Positions 26,900 through 37,528 of a stretch of DNA of 64,000 nt are shown here, piece after piece. The stretch comes from Roseovarius sp. ZX-A-9 (lineage in GTDB: Bacteria > Pseudomonadota > Alphaproteobacteria > Rhodobacterales > Rhodobacteraceae). Every line of letters starts with the position of its first letter. Positions within the stretch are counted from its first letter, which is position 1. The notes below the pieces were generated by a model. That model saw nothing but the letters and a program-made list of their open reading frames with translations, did no database searches and was not told where the DNA came from. The stretch is taken from contig NZ_JAPWHW010000006.1 of assembly GCF_028369135.1 (NCBI RefSeq), positions 124,001-188,000 of the forward strand, written 5' to 3'. Made by a program: the position numbers and the translations under genes.

Positions 26900-29008
26900 A
26901 TGACGGCTGTAATGACGCAGGCCAAGCGCCAGAATTTCGAGCGGCTGCTGAACCCGCGTCACATCGCCTTTGTCGGCGGGGCGGATGCGGCGGTGGGCAT
27001 CGGCGAGGCGCGGCGTGCCGGTTACGGCGGGCAGATGTGGGTGGTGAACCCGCGCCGTGCGCAGATCGCGGGGCTGCCCTGCCTGCCGGACATCGCCGCC
27101 CTGCCCGAACCGCCCGATGCGGTGTTCCTGGCCATCCCGGCCGCGCTGGTGCCGGGGGCCGTAGCGGAACTGGCGGCGATGGGTGCGGGCGGGATCGTCT
27201 GCTATTCTGCCGGATTTGCCGAGGCACATGCGGAGGGCCGCGCGCTGGAGGAGGCGCTGAAGGCGGCGCTGGGGGACATGGTGTTGATCGGACCCAACTG
27301 TTACGGGCTGATCAACTACATCGGCAAGTCGGCACTCTGGCCCTTTGCCCATGGCGGCACCTGCCCCGGCTACGGCGCGGCGATCATTACCCAATCGGGC
27401 ATGTTTTCGTCCGACATCACCATGAGCCAGCGGTCCCTGCCACTGGCCTATATGGCATCGGCTGGCAATCAGACCGATCTGGGCATCGCCGAATTCATCG
27501 ACCTGCTGTGCGAGCGGCCCGAAGTGCGCGCCATCGGGGTGCATATCGAGGGGTTGCGCGACATCCCCGCCTTCGAGCGCGCGGCGTTGAAAGCAGCCCG
27601 CGCGGGCACGCCCATCGTGGCGCTGAAAACCGGCAGTTCCGCCATCGGAGAGCGCCTGACGCTGAGCCACACGGGCTCGCTTGCGGGGTCGAACGCGCTC
27701 TATCTTGCGCTGTTCGAGCGCGCGGGCGTGATCAGTGTCACCAACCCGTCGCAATTTCTGGAAACGCTGAAATTCCTGTGCATCGCGGGCGCGCCCGAAG
27801 GCCGGGAGGTGCTGGGCTTTACCTGTTCGGGGGGCGGGGCGACGATGCTGGCGGATCACGGCGAGAGGATCGGCTTGCAGTTCGCGGCGCCGGACGCCGC
27901 GGCACTGGCCGCGCTGACGCCGCTCTTGCCGCCCATCGCCACGGTTTCGAACCCGCTGGATTACACCACGCCGATCTGGGGACAGCCCGAACATACAGCC
28001 CCCGTGTTCGAGGCCGCCGCCGCGCATATCCCGGCGCAGGCGGCGGTGCTGGTGCAGGACTATCCCGCCGCCGGTCTGGACGAGAGCCGGCAGCTTTACC
28101 TCAATGACGGGCTGGCCTTTGCCGAGGCCGCACGGCAGGCGGGCCTGCCCGCCGCGATCTGTGCGACGATCCCCGAGAATATCGGGCGCGAGGTGCGCGA
28201 CCTTTACGTGGCGCGCGGTGTCGCCCCGATGCAGGGGGTGCACGAGACTCTGAACGCGATCCGCGGTGCCGCATGGTGGCGGGCGCGCCAGCGCGAGATC
28301 CTGAGCGCCGCGCCCGCGCCGCTGATCCCCGGCCGGCCCAATGCGGCCCCCCGTCTGCTGAACGAGGCGGAGGGCAAGGCGCGGCTGGCCGCCGCCGGGA
28401 TCGCCATCCCGCGCGGGCGGGCCTGTAGCGGGGCGCAACTGGCCGAGGCGGCCGCCGATATCGGGTATCCCGTCGTGCTCAAGATGATGGGACCGGCGCT
28501 GGCGCATAAATCCGATGCCGGGGCCGTGACGTTGAACATCGCGGATGAAGGAGCGCTGATGCAGGCGGCCAACGCCATGCGCCACGCCGTCACGCAATTC
28601 GCGGCAGACGCCGTCACCGACACGTTTCTGGTCGAGCGGATGGCCACCCCGCCGCTGGCGGAACTGGTGGTCGGCATCCGCCGCGATCCGCAATTCGGGC
28701 TGGCGATGACGCTGGGCAGCGGCGGCATATTGGTGGAACTGATCGGCGATACGGTGTCGTTGCTGCTGCCTGCCCGCTCGGCCGAGATCGACGCGGCGCT
28801 GGACGGGTTGAAGGTGGCGCGGCTGTTGGACGGGTTTCGCGGCAAGTCTGCGGTGGACCGGCAGGCACTGGTGGCCGCACTCACCGGGCTGGCGGACTAT
28901 GCGATGGCCCATGCCGCCGAGATCGCCGAGATCGAGATCAACCCATTGTTCGTCTACGAGCGCGAGGTTCTGGCGGTAGATGTCCTGATGCAGGTGGATC
29001 CGGCATGA
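26900..29008 (+). CDS. NDP-forming acyl-CoA synthetase (acetate-CoA ligase family)
   Basis: A 702-residue fused alpha-beta ligase of the ADP-forming acyl-CoA synthetase superfamily. The N-terminal CoA-binding domain has PRHIAFVGG, followed by the ligase-CoA domains (IGPNCYGLIN, ITQSGMFSSD) and SHTGSLAGSNALY with the His expected to be phosphorylated. The C-terminal ATP-grasp domain starts about residue 485 (ARLAAAGIAIPRGR, VVLKMMGPALAHKSDAG, EIEINPLFVY). It would activate gamma-butyrobetaine, crotonobetaine or carnitine to the CoA ester, a job done by AMP-forming CaiC or CoA-transferase CaiB in E. coli. The start is 26900 or 26912. Confidence 0.87.
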   Translation: MTAVMTQAKRQNFERLLNPRHIAFVGGADAAVGIGEARRAGYGGQMWVVNPRRAQIAGLPCLPDIAALPEPPDAVFLAIPAALVPGAVAELAAMGAGGIVCYSAGFAEAHAEGRALEEALKAALGDMVLIGPNCYGLINYIGKSALWPFAHGGTCPGYGAAIITQSGMFSSDITMSQRSLPLAYMASAGNQTDLGIAEFIDLLCERPEVRAIGVHIEGLRDIPAFERAALKAARAGTPIVALKTGSSAIGERLTLSHTGSLAGSNALYLALFERAGVISVTNPSQFLETLKFLCIAGAPEGREVLGFTCSGGGATMLADHGERIGLQFAAPDAAALAALTPLLPPIATVSNPLDYTTPIWGQPEHTAPVFEAAAAHIPAQAAVLVQDYPAAGLDESRQLYLNDGLAFAEAARQAGLPAAICATIPENIGREVRDLYVARGVAPMQGVHETLNAIRGAAWWRARQREILSAAPAPLIPGRPNAAPRLLNEAEGKARLAAAGIAIPRGRACSGAQLAEAAADIGYPVVLKMMGPALAHKSDAGAVTLNIADEGALMQAANAMRHAVTQFAADAVTDTFLVERMATPPLAELVVGIRRDPQFGLAMTLGSGGILVELIGDTVSLLLPARSAEIDAALDGLKVARLLDGFRGKSAVDRQALVAALTGLADYAMAHAAEIAEIEINPLFVYEREVLAVDVLMQVDPA

Positions 29009-30150
29009 GCGCCGGGCGCATCCCCAATCCCGACCTCGCGGTGGGTGCGGGCAACAAGCAACGCTGGAACCAGCCGGAATATCGCCGCCATGGTTTTCAC
29101 AACGCGCATCGGCTGTTTCGCCGCGCCTATATGGTGCGGGCGCGGCGGCAACTGGTGCTGGAGCCTGCTGAAAACACCGCCCTCGCCGCGCTGCCGCAGG
29201 TGGCGACGCTGACAGCGCGGAAAGAGTTTTCGGCGCTGGTCTGTGCGCGTGGCAACCAGATCGTGCTGGCGCGCCATGCCGACGATTTCGCCCCCGACCA
29301 GCCGCATTCGATGCAATCGGTCAGCAAGCTGATGATGCATCTGATTGCGGGCAGGATGATCGGCGAGGGGTTGCTGGACCCTGCCCGCCCGGTGGAGGCC
29401 TATATCCCGGATATCGGCGCGGGCTATCGCGGCGCGCGGGTGCAGGACGTGCTGGACATGAACGTGATCAACGATTTTTCCGAGGATTACGCCGACCCCA
29501 ACGCCAGTTGTTATACCGAGGAAATTGCGCTGGGCTGGCGGCTGCCGCCCGATGGCGCACCCGAGACGGAGATGGGGGCCTTCGTGCGCTCGATTGGCGG
29601 GGCGGACCTAAACAACAGGGCGTCTGTGATCAACTATTGCTCGGCCAACACCGATCTTTTGACGCTGATCTGCGACGGGCTGCGGCCCGGCGGGCTGAAT
29701 GCGCAGATCGACGCCATTGCAGAGGCGGCAGGGATCGCCGATGCGCTCCATATCAGCCTCAGCCCCGAAGGGCTGCCGGCCTTCTCTGGCGGTGCCTGCA
29801 TGACGGCCAGAGATCTGGCGCGCTTTGGCCTGCTGTTGGCGCGGATCGCCGGGCCCGCCCCCTGCCCCGGCTGGAATCAGCCATTTATCCAAGCCGTGCC
29901 GGGCCGCGATGCCAAGACGCTGGCGCCGCCGCGCGACCATGTGCGCTATGCCGACCAGATGATGACCAACGGGCGCTGGATCGGGCATGCGGGCTATGGC
30001 GGGCAGTTCCTGATGGTGGATACGGTCACGGGCCTGTCTTGCGCGTATTTCAGCGTGTTGGAGAACGCGGCCGGCTATTGCGAAGATTACATGGCCGAAA
30101 CCGTTGACTGTCTGGAAGCGGTGTTGACGCGCTTCGCGCTGCAGGGCTAG
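29005..30150 (+). CDS. Beta-lactamase-fold serine hydrolase
   Basis: A 381-residue serine hydrolase of the class C beta-lactamase/penicillin-binding-protein fold (family VIII esterase-like). The catalytic SxxK is SVSK in MQSVSKLMMH (about residues 107-110). The second motif is the Y-x-x-N-like YCSAN, and the third box reads HAGYGG in place of KTG or HTG. There is no secretion signal, so it should be cytoplasmic. Its start overlaps the ligase stop as ATGA, tying it to carnitine breakdown. Hydrolysis of an acylcarnitine ester or a CoA thioester such as carnitinyl-CoA is possible and unproven. Confidence 0.82.
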   Translation: MSAGRIPNPDLAVGAGNKQRWNQPEYRRHGFHNAHRLFRRAYMVRARRQLVLEPAENTALAALPQVATLTARKEFSALVCARGNQIVLARHADDFAPDQPHSMQSVSKLMMHLIAGRMIGEGLLDPARPVEAYIPDIGAGYRGARVQDVLDMNVINDFSEDYADPNASCYTEEIALGWRLPPDGAPETEMGAFVRSIGGADLNNRASVINYCSANTDLLTLICDGLRPGGLNAQIDAIAEAAGIADALHISLSPEGLPAFSGGACMTARDLARFGLLLARIAGPAPCPGWNQPFIQAVPGRDAKTLAPPRDHVRYADQMMTNGRWIGHAGYGGQFLMVDTVTGLSCAYFSVLENAAGYCEDYMAETVDCLEAVLTRFALQG

Positions 30151-30222
30151 ACGCGGCGAGAGCTGCGCGTCATGAATCGCCCTGACCGCCCCTTGCTTTA
30201 TACGATGGAAAGGCCCGCCCCG

Positions 30223-30810
30223 ATGGACATCCTGCGCTGTTCCAACCTGATCGACATTCCTTGGAAAAACGATGGCGGCGTGACCCGCGAGATTGCCACC
30301 GCGACGCTTGGCGACCGGATGGCCTGGCGGATCAGCCGGGCGGATGTGGGCCAGGACGGGGCGTTTTCGGATTTCTCGGGCGTGATGCGAATTCTGACCG
30401 TGGTCGAGGGCGGTGGCGTCGATCTGGAACATGCGGGCGGTGTTCTGAACGCGCCCCTGTGGGAGCCGGTCCGCTTTGACGGCGGGCTGAGCGTCTATGC
30501 AAGGCTGACGGACGGGCCGCTGACCGATCTCAACCTGATGTTCGACCCAGCGATCTGCGCGGGCGAGGTGATCGTGCATCGCGGGCCATCCCGGCCTGCC
30601 CTTGCCCCGGTGCAGCCCGGCATGAGGGCGTTTCACGGGCTGGCGGGCGTGCCGGAGATTGATGGTGAGTCACTGGCCCCCGGCGATACCGCATTCGTGG
30701 GTGATGCAGGCACCGCGCCGATCCTGCGGGATGGCGACGCGGCGCTGGAAATCCGCATCAGTTATCTGGATCAGAGTGCAGCCATCAAGCTGGCCATCGC
30801 GGCGCGGTAG
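30223..30810 (+). CDS. hutD: HutD family protein
   Basis: A protein of about 195 residues of the HutD family, a cupin-like protein found in hut operons. HutD is thought to buffer histidine breakdown and to bind formylglutamate or urocanate; it has no proven catalysis. The hallmark PWKNDGGVTREIA, RISRADVGQDGAFSDFSG and FDGGLSVYARLTDGP are present. The start at 30223 was chosen because GGAAAGG lies nine bases upstream and the family is about 190 residues; ATGs at 30172 and 30205 would add up to 17 residues. Its 3' end overlaps the convergent hutF by 40 bases. Confidence 0.85.
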   Translation: MDILRCSNLIDIPWKNDGGVTREIATATLGDRMAWRISRADVGQDGAFSDFSGVMRILTVVEGGGVDLEHAGGVLNAPLWEPVRFDGGLSVYARLTDGPLTDLNLMFDPAICAGEVIVHRGPSRPALAPVQPGMRAFHGLAGVPEIDGESLAPGDTAFVGDAGTAPILRDGDAALEIRISYLDQSAAIKLAIAAR

Positions 30811-32129
30811 TCGGCCATGATCCGGCCGCGCGCGACATGCCTGCCCTCGCGGACCGCATGACGCCCGGCTGACCACAGATCGGTCACGACATTGTCGCTG
30901 GCGGCAAAGGCCAGCCCGTCGAGCAACTGATCGGCGCGCAAGGCACAGAGCGCGGGATCGTTGCTGTCGATGGCCACCAGATCGGCAAGCTGGCCCACGG
31001 CAATCTCGCCGGTGCCCCGGCCCAGCGCCTGAGCCCCGCCGCGCGCGGCCCCCGTGTAGAGCGTTTCGCCCACCGACCCTTCGCCTACGACCATCACGTT
31101 GCGGGCGAGGTCGCGCAGGCGCTGCGAATATTCCAGCGTGCGCAATTCTTCGGTCAGGGAGATCCGCACGTTGGAATCTGATCCCAGCCCGAACCGGCCC
31201 CCGGCCGTCAGGTAGGTGGGGCCGTTGAACGGTCCGTCGCCCAGATTGGCCTCGGTGATCGGGCAAAGCCCTGCGACAGCGCCGGATTTCGCCATGTCCA
31301 GCGTCTCGGCCTCGGTCATGTGGGTGGCGTGGATCAGGCACCAATCGGCATTCACCGGGGCGTTGTCCAGCAGCCACTCGACCGGGCGTGCGCCCAGCCA
31401 TGCCTGTATATCGGTGACTTCCTTGGGTTGCTCGGAGATATGGATATGGATCGGCCCGTCATCATGCGCCGCCAGTGCCGCGCGCAGATCATCGGGCGAT
31501 GTGGCACGCAGCGAATGCGGCGCGATGCCGACGCGGCAATCGGAGGGCAGCTCTTTCACCGCCGCGCGGGCGCGGGCCACCAGATCGGCGTAGCGTTCGA
31601 CCGAGTTGCCGAACCGGGCCTGCCCTGACTGAAGCGGCGCCTGCCCTGCCCCGCCATAGGTATAGAGAACCGGCAGATGCGTCAGGCCGATCTGGGTCCG
31701 GGCGGCGGCGGCGGCGATGCGCGCAGACAGCTCTCCCAGATCGTCATAGGGTGTGCCGCCGGGCTGGTGGTGCAGGTAGTGGAATTCGCCGACGCTGGCA
31801 TATCCGGCCTCCTGCATTTCCAGAAACACCAGCGCGGCAATCGCCTCGATCTGCTCAGGCGTCAGCGTTCCGGTAAAGCGGTACATCAGGTCGCGCCATG
31901 TCCAGAAGCTGTCTTTGCCGGCCATGCGGAATTCGGTCATGCCGGCCATCGCGCGCTGAAAGCTGTGGCTGTGCAGGTTGGCCAGCGCGGGCAGCAGTGT
32001 ATCCACGACCGTATCGCCCGGCTGTGGGGTTGCCCCGGTGTCGATGCCGGTCAGACGCCCTGCTTCATGGGTCAGGCGGACATTGTCGGCCCATCCCGAC
32101 GACAGAAATGCACGCTTTGCAAAGATCAT
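30771..32129 (-). CDS. hutF: Formimidoylglutamate deiminase
   Basis: A 452-residue amidohydrolase that removes ammonia from N-formimidoyl-L-glutamate to give N-formyl-L-glutamate, the first half of the HutF-HutG branch. Metal ligands are in ANLHSHSFQRAMAG near residue 57 (HSH) and later HISEQ, HATHM and LGSDSN. The family marks KDSFWTWRDLMYRF and GEFHYLHH are clear. It is transcribed leftwards from the hutF-hutI divergent region, which contains a likely HutC site. Confidence 0.93.
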   Translation of the reverse strand: MIFAKRAFLSSGWADNVRLTHEAGRLTGIDTGATPQPGDTVVDTLLPALANLHSHSFQRAMAGMTEFRMAGKDSFWTWRDLMYRFTGTLTPEQIEAIAALVFLEMQEAGYASVGEFHYLHHQPGGTPYDDLGELSARIAAAAARTQIGLTHLPVLYTYGGAGQAPLQSGQARFGNSVERYADLVARARAAVKELPSDCRVGIAPHSLRATSPDDLRAALAAHDDGPIHIHISEQPKEVTDIQAWLGARPVEWLLDNAPVNADWCLIHATHMTEAETLDMAKSGAVAGLCPITEANLGDGPFNGPTYLTAGGRFGLGSDSNVRISLTEELRTLEYSQRLRDLARNVMVVGEGSVGETLYTGAARGGAQALGRGTGEIAVGQLADLVAIDSNDPALCALRADQLLDGLAFAASDNVVTDLWSAGRHAVREGRHVARGRIMADYRAAMASLMAAL

Positions 32130-32148
32130 ATTTTCGGTCCCTCGCGTT

Positions 32149-32162
32149 TATGTATAGACATA
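32149..32162. promoter_or_regulatory. Probable HutC operator between hutF and hutI
   Basis: The sequence tatgtatagacata has 5-base inverted arms (TATGT / ACATA) around four bases. It sits 20 bases before hutF and 54 bases before hutI. Its TGTATAG half-site matches the right half of the stronger palindrome upstream of hutC at 38263-38279. Shared half-sites at both control points of the cluster, together with a GntR/HutC regulator gene, support a HutC operator that responds to urocanate. Confidence 0.55.
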
Positions 32163-32215
32163 TCTCACATTAAATCGTACAAGAAAAGAGAAATCGACAT
32201 AGCCGGAGACTCGCA

Positions 32216-33427
32216 ATGACTGACAACAGCCAGATTCTGACCGATCTGTCCGTGGCGACACTGGCCGTGTCGGACACGCCGTATGGTCTGATCGAGGATG
32301 CCGCCATCGCGATCACGGACGGCATGATCGCATGGGTCGGTCCCAAGGCCAAGCTGCCGCAGGACCACGCCGCGCTGGCGCAGACATCGCTGGGCGGGCG
32401 GCTGGTGACGCCGGGCCTGATTGATTGCCACACCCATATCGTGCATGGCGGCGACCGCGCCGTAGAGTTCGAGATGCGCCTGAACGGCGCCAGCTACGAA
32501 GAAGTCGCGCGCGCCGGTGGCGGGATCGTGTCGACCGTGAAAGCCACGCGCGCCGCCAGTGAGGAGGCGCTGATTGCCAGCGCCCTGCCCCGAGTCGATG
32601 CGATACTGGCCGAGGGCGCTTGCGTGCTTGAGATCAAATCGGGCTACGGGCTGGACCTTGAGACCGAGCTGCGGATGCTGCGCGCCGCGCGTGCAATTGC
32701 CCGGCACCGGCCAGTACGCGTCACCACCAGTTTCCTGGGCGCACATGCGGTGCCTGCCGAATTCAGCGGCGATGCAGATGCCTATATCGACGATATTTGC
32801 ATCCCCGCCCTGCGCGCTGCCCATGCCGAAGGGTTGGTGGACGCAGTTGACGGGTTCTGTGAGGGCATCGCCTTCCAACCGGCGCAGATCGCGCGGGTCT
32901 TTGACGTGGCGGCAGAGCTGGGCCTGCCGGTGAAACTGCATGCAGAGCAACTGTCCAACCTGGGCGGTGCAAAACTGGCGGCCAGCTATGGCGCGATGTC
33001 GGCGGATCATATCGAATATCTCGACGAGGATGGCGTGGCCGCGATGGCCGAGGCCGGCACCGTTGGCGTGGTACTGCCCGGCGCGTTCTACACCCTGCGC
33101 GAAACGCAGATGCCGCCCATCGCCGCGCTGCGCAAACACGGCGTGCCGATGGCGCTGGCCACCGACTGCAACCCCGGATCGTCGCCGATGACATCGCTCT
33201 TGCTGACCATGAACATGGCCTGCACCCTGTTCCGCATGACACCCGAAGAGGCGCTGGCGGGCGTCACGCGCCACGCTGCCGCGGCCCTGCGGCTGGACGA
33301 TTGCGGGCGCATCGCTCCCGGCCTGCGCGCCGATCTGGCGGTGTGGGACGTGGCGCACCCTGCCGAACTGGCGTACCGTATCGGCTATAACCCCCTTCAC
33401 TCCCGCATTTTCGGAGGCAAATCGTGA
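32216..33427 (+). CDS. hutI: Imidazolonepropionase
   Basis: A 403-residue metal-dependent amidohydrolase that opens the imidazolone ring of 4-imidazolone-5-propanoate to give N-formimidoyl-glutamate. Zn/Fe ligands are in [13 protein letters not shown], later LHAEQLSN and SADHIEY, and [11 protein letters not shown] carries the catalytic Asp. The length is as expected (about 400). The start at 32216 has a CGGAG site. Its stop overlaps the hutH start as GTGA. It is the first gene of the hutI-H-G-U operon. Confidence 0.95.
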   Translation: MTDNSQILTDLSVATLAVSDTPYGLIEDAAIAITDGMIAWVGPKAKLPQDHAALAQTSLGGRLVTPGLIDCHTHIVHGGDRAVEFEMRLNGASYEEVARAGGGIVSTVKATRAASEEALIASALPRVDAILAEGACVLEIKSGYGLDLETELRMLRAARAIARHRPVRVTTSFLGAHAVPAEFSGDADAYIDDICIPALRAAHAEGLVDAVDGFCEGIAFQPAQIARVFDVAAELGLPVKLHAEQLSNLGGAKLAASYGAMSADHIEYLDEDGVAAMAEAGTVGVVLPGAFYTLRETQMPPIAALRKHGVPMALATDCNPGSSPMTSLLLTMNMACTLFRMTPEEALAGVTRHAAAALRLDDCGRIAPGLRADLAVWDVAHPAELAYRIGYNPLHSRIFGGKS

Positions 33428-34962
33428 CGATCCTGACCCTCACCCCCGGTGCAGTGACGCTGGCCGATCTTGCAAATATCTATTGGAACGAAGCGTCTGT
33501 GCGCCTTGATCCGTCGTGCCACGCCGCGATCGAACTGGCGCATGACCGCATCGCGCAGGCCGTCGCAGGCACCGATGCGGTTTACGGTGTGAATACCGGG
33601 TTCGGCAAACTGGCCAGCGTCAAGATCGCATCCGAAGATACCGCCGCGTTGCAACGCAACCTGATCCTGTCGCATTGCTGCGGCGTAGGCCCCGCGATCC
33701 CGCGCCGCCACGCGCGGCTGCTGATGGCGCTGAAACTGCTCAGCCTCGGGCGCGGCGCCTCGGGTGTGCGGCTGGAGCTGGTGCATCTGCTGGAAGGGAT
33801 GCTGGCCAAGGGCGTGACGCCCGTCATCCCGGCGCAGGGGTCGGTCGGGGCGTCGGGTGATCTGGCACCGCTGGCCCATATGGCCGCGGTGATGATGGGC
33901 CATGCCGAGGCCGAATTCGGCGGAAAAGTGATGCCGGGTGCCGATGCACTGGCAGCGGCGGGCCTGACGCCGGTGGCGCTTGGCCCCAAGGAAGGGCTGG
34001 CCCTGATCAACGGCACGCAATTCTCGACCGCTTTCGCGTTGGCCGGGCTTTTTGGCGCATGGCGCGCGGCGCATTCGGCGCTGATCACATCGGCGCTGAG
34101 CACTGACGCGATCATGGGTTCCACCGCACCCTTGCAGCCCGAGATCCACGCCTTGCGCGGCCATGCGGGCCAGATCGAGGCCGGGGCAACGATGCGCGCG
34201 CTGCTGGACGGCTCTGAAATCCGCGAAAGCCACGTGGTGGATGACGCCCGCGTGCAGGACCCCTATTGCATCCGCTGCCAGCCGCAGGTGACGGGTGCTG
34301 CGATGGACGTGCTGCGCATGGCCGCCCGCACGCTGGAAGTGGAGGCGAACGCCGCCACTGACAACCCGCTGGTGCTGGTGGGGGCCGACCTGATCGTTTC
34401 GGGGGGCAATTTCCACGCCGAGCCGGTGGGCTTTGCCGCCGACATGATCGCGCTGGCGATCGCCGAAATCGGCGCGATTGCGCAGCGGCGCGTGGCGTTG
34501 ATTGTCGATCCGGTGCTCAGCTTCAACCTGCCGCCGTTCCTGACGCCCAATCCGGGCCTGAACAGCGGTTATATGATCGCGGAAGTGACCACCGCCGCAT
34601 TGATGAGCGAGAACAAGCATCTGGCCAACCCTTGCGTCACCGACAGCACGCCGACATCCGCCAACCAGGAGGACCATGTCAGCATGGCCGCACATGGCGC
34701 GCGGCGTCTGGGGCAGATGGTCGAGAACCTGGAGCGCATCCTCGGGGTGGAGCTGCTCTGCGCCGCGCAGGGCATCGAGTTTCGCGCGCCGCTGAAAACC
34801 AGCGAGACATTGCAGCGCGTCGTGGCGCGTGTGCGCGAGGATGTCGCGACCCTGGGCGAAGATCGCTATCTGGCGCCCGATCTGGAGCGCGCCGCCACCA
34901 TCATCGCCAGCGGGGCCATCGTGGCTGCCGCCGGGATCACAATGCCGGAGATTTCTGCATGA
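33424..34962 (+). CDS. hutH: Histidine ammonia-lyase
   Basis: A 512-residue enzyme that deaminates L-histidine to urocanate. The self-cyclising Ala-Ser-Gly triad that forms the MIO cofactor is at residues 143-145 ([11 protein letters not shown]). [12 protein letters not shown] near the N-terminus supplies the catalytic Tyr. The NTD...QEDHVSMA region is also present. It begins with GTG, overlapping the hutI stop, and has GGAGG seven bases upstream. Confidence 0.97.
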   Translation: MTILTLTPGAVTLADLANIYWNEASVRLDPSCHAAIELAHDRIAQAVAGTDAVYGVNTGFGKLASVKIASEDTAALQRNLILSHCCGVGPAIPRRHARLLMALKLLSLGRGASGVRLELVHLLEGMLAKGVTPVIPAQGSVGASGDLAPLAHMAAVMMGHAEAEFGGKVMPGADALAAAGLTPVALGPKEGLALINGTQFSTAFALAGLFGAWRAAHSALITSALSTDAIMGSTAPLQPEIHALRGHAGQIEAGATMRALLDGSEIRESHVVDDARVQDPYCIRCQPQVTGAAMDVLRMAARTLEVEANAATDNPLVLVGADLIVSGGNFHAEPVGFAADMIALAIAEIGAIAQRRVALIVDPVLSFNLPPFLTPNPGLNSGYMIAEVTTAALMSENKHLANPCVTDSTPTSANQEDHVSMAAHGARRLGQMVENLERILGVELLCAAQGIEFRAPLKTSETLQRVVARVREDVATLGEDRYLAPDLERAATIIASGAIVAAAGITMPEISA

Positions 34963-35759
34963 ACGCGATTGAAGTGAACCAGGGCGACAGCCCGATTGTT
35001 CTGGGCCTGCCGCATACCGGAACCCATATTCCCGATGTGGTCTCCGCCAAGCTGAATGCACGTGGCAAGGGGCTGGATGATACCGACTGGCATATCCACG
35101 AGCTTTACGACGGGCTGCTGGAAGGTGCGACGACCGTACGCGCCATGTTCCACCGCTATGTCATCGATGCCAATCGCGACCCGTCGGGCGCGTCGCTCTA
35201 TCCCGGACAGAACACCACCGGGCTGGTACCGCTGACCGATTTCGACGGCAATGACATCTGGGACAGGCCGCCCAGCGACAGCGAAATCGAAGAACGCCGC
35301 CTGACCTTCCACGCACCGTACCATGCGGCGCTTGAGGCTGAACTGGCGCGGGTGCGCGACATTCACGGCGTGGCGATCTTGTACGATTGCCACTCGATCA
35401 GGTCGGTTATCCCCTATCTTTTCGAAGGCACCTTGCCGGGTTTCAACATTGGCACCAATCTGGGGACAACCTGCGATCCGGCCATCGAAAGCGCCGTGGC
35501 CGAGATATGTGCCGGGGCGAAGGGCTACAGCTCGGTGATCAACGGGCGGTTCAAGGGCGGCTGGACCACCCGCCACTATGGCCAGCCCGGCAGCGGCATC
35601 CACGCGATCCAGATGGAGCTGGCGCAATCAACCTACCTCACGGATGAGGCGGCCCCCTGGGAATATGACGCCGCCAAGGCCGCGCGGCTGCGCCCGATCC
35701 TGAAGCAGATCCTGACAAAACTGGCCGACATGGCCCCTACCCTTGGAGGCAACACATGA
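34959..35759 (+). CDS. hutG: N-formylglutamate deformylase
   Basis: A 266-residue N-formylglutamate amidohydrolase (FGase) that produces glutamate and formate, the last step of the five-step histidine route together with HutF. Visible marks are [11 protein letters not shown] at residues 18-28, the [11 protein letters not shown] metal-site region, DANRDPSG and [13 protein letters not shown]. It overlaps hutH at its start and hutU at its stop, both as ATGA, so the operon is tightly coupled. Confidence 0.94.
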   Translation: MNAIEVNQGDSPIVLGLPHTGTHIPDVVSAKLNARGKGLDDTDWHIHELYDGLLEGATTVRAMFHRYVIDANRDPSGASLYPGQNTTGLVPLTDFDGNDIWDRPPSDSEIEERRLTFHAPYHAALEAELARVRDIHGVAILYDCHSIRSVIPYLFEGTLPGFNIGTNLGTTCDPAIESAVAEICAGAKGYSSVINGRFKGGWTTRHYGQPGSGIHAIQMELAQSTYLTDEAAPWEYDAAKAARLRPILKQILTKLADMAPTLGGNT

Positions 35760-37423
35760 GCGATCCCCGCAAGAACACCCGTGACATCTATCCCGCGACC
35801 GGAAGCGAGATCACGGCCAAGAGTTGGCTGACCGAGGCGCCGATGCGGATGCTGATGAACAACCTGCACCCTGACGTGGCCGAGAACCCGCATGAGCTGG
35901 TGGTTTATGGCGGCATCGGGCGGGCGGCACGCACCTGGAACGACTTTGACAAGATCGTGGCCAGCCTGAAAGACCTCGAAGAGGACCAGACGCTGCTGGT
36001 GCAGTCGGGCAAGCCCGTGGGCGTATTCCAGACCCACAAGGACGCGCCGCGCGTGCTGATTGCCAACTCCAACCTCGTGCCGCATTGGGCGAACTGGGAC
36101 CATTTCAACGAGCTCGATAAAAAGGGTTTGGCGATGTACGGCCAGATGACGGCCGGATCGTGGATTTACATTGGTTCCCAAGGCATTGTGCAGGGAACTT
36201 ACGAGACATTCGTCGAGGCGGGCCGCCAGCATTACGGTGGCGATCTGACCGGCAAATGGATCCTCACGGGCGGTCTGGGCGGCATGGGCGGCGCACAGCC
36301 GCTGGCCGCCGTGATGGCCGGTGCGTGCTGTCTGGCGGTTGAATGCAACCCTGACAGCATCGACTTCCGTTTGCGCACGAAATACGTCGACGAAAAGACC
36401 GAAAGCCTTGATGAAGCACTGGAAATGATCGACCGCTGGACCAAGGCCGGTGAGGCAAAGTCAGTCGCTTTGCTGGGCAATGCCGCCGATGTGTTCCCCG
36501 AACTGGTCAAGCGCGGCGTGCGCCCCGATATCGTCACGGACCAGACCAGCGCACATGACCCGATCAACGGCTACCTGCCGCAGGGCTGGACGATGGCGGA
36601 ATGGCGCGGCAAGCGCGAAAGCGACCCCAAGGCCGTGGAAAAGGCCGCCCGCGCCAGCATGAAGGTGCAGGTCAAGGCGATGGTGGATTTCCACGCCGCT
36701 GGCATCCCCACGGTCGATTATGGCAACAATATCCGTCAGATGGCGCTGGAAGAAGGGCTGGAAAACGCCTTTGATTTCCCCGGTTTCGTACCCGCCTACA
36801 TTCGCCCGCTGTTCTGCCGGGGCATCGGCCCGTTCCGCTGGGCCGCCCTGTCGGGCGATCCAGAGGATATCTACAAGACCGACGCCAAGGTGAAGGAAAT
36901 CCTGTCCGAGGACAGCCACCTGCACAACTGGCTGGACATGGCACGCGAGCGCATTGCGTTTCAGGGCCTGCCCGCGCGGATCTGCTGGGTCGGTCTGGGC
37001 GTGCGTCACAAGCTGGGGCTGGCCTTCAACGAGATGGTGCGCACCGGCGAGCTGAGCGCACCGATCGTGATTGGCCGCGACCATCTGGACAGCGGCTCGG
37101 TCGCCTCGCCCAACCGCGAGACGGAAGCGATGAAGGATGGCTCGGACGCGGTCAGCGACTGGCCACTGCTGAATGCGCTGCTCAACACTGCCAGCGGGGC
37201 CACATGGGTGTCATTGCACCACGGTGGCGGTGTCGGCATGGGCTTCAGCCAGCATTCTGGCATGGTGATCTGCTGTGACGGGACCGAGGATGCAGACCGG
37301 CGCATCGCGCGGGTTCTGTGGAACGATCCGGCCACCGGTGTCATGCGCCATGCCGATGCGGGCTATGACATCGCGCTGGATTGCGCGCGGGAAAACGGGC
37401 TGAACCTGCCCGGCATCCTGTAA
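35756..37423 (+). CDS. hutU: Urocanate hydratase
   Basis: A 555-residue urocanase that hydrates urocanate to 4-imidazolone-5-propanoate with a tightly bound NAD+ acting as electrophile. The NAD-binding glycine-rich segment is [15 protein letters not shown], followed by SGKPVGVF upstream and [20 protein letters not shown], typical of the family. The length matches the usual 550-560. A GGAGG site precedes the ATG, which overlaps the hutG stop. It is the last gene of the operon, followed by a strong terminator. Confidence 0.97.
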   Translation: MSDPRKNTRDIYPATGSEITAKSWLTEAPMRMLMNNLHPDVAENPHELVVYGGIGRAARTWNDFDKIVASLKDLEEDQTLLVQSGKPVGVFQTHKDAPRVLIANSNLVPHWANWDHFNELDKKGLAMYGQMTAGSWIYIGSQGIVQGTYETFVEAGRQHYGGDLTGKWILTGGLGGMGGAQPLAAVMAGACCLAVECNPDSIDFRLRTKYVDEKTESLDEALEMIDRWTKAGEAKSVALLGNAADVFPELVKRGVRPDIVTDQTSAHDPINGYLPQGWTMAEWRGKRESDPKAVEKAARASMKVQVKAMVDFHAAGIPTVDYGNNIRQMALEEGLENAFDFPGFVPAYIRPLFCRGIGPFRWAALSGDPEDIYKTDAKVKEILSEDSHLHNWLDMARERIAFQGLPARICWVGLGVRHKLGLAFNEMVRTGELSAPIVIGRDHLDSGSVASPNRETEAMKDGSDAVSDWPLLNALLNTASGATWVSLHHGGGVGMGFSQHSGMVICCDGTEDADRRIARVLWNDPATGVMRHADAGYDIALDCARENGLNLPGIL

Positions 37424-37435
37424 CATCATCCCTAG

Positions 37436-37470
37436 CGCCGCTGCCCCGATCCGGGCGGCGGCGTTTTTTT
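37436..37470 (+). terminator. Intrinsic terminator of the hut operon
   Basis: An 11-base stem (37436-37446 with 37453-37463, one T-G wobble) closes a 6-base loop and is followed by seven T residues. It lies 12 bases after the hutU stop. This is a textbook Rho-independent terminator, also placed to separate hutU from the convergent hutC. Confidence 0.9.
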
Positions 37471-37528
37471 ATGGCTCGCCCCCAGAGATTTTCTTGAGAA
37501 CGCGGAATATGGGATTGCGCGGAACGCC

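Noticed and set aside
26753..28912. A 719-codon open frame opposite the NDP-forming acyl-CoA synthetase
   Set aside because: It covers parts of two well-supported genes on the other strand and has no family resemblance.
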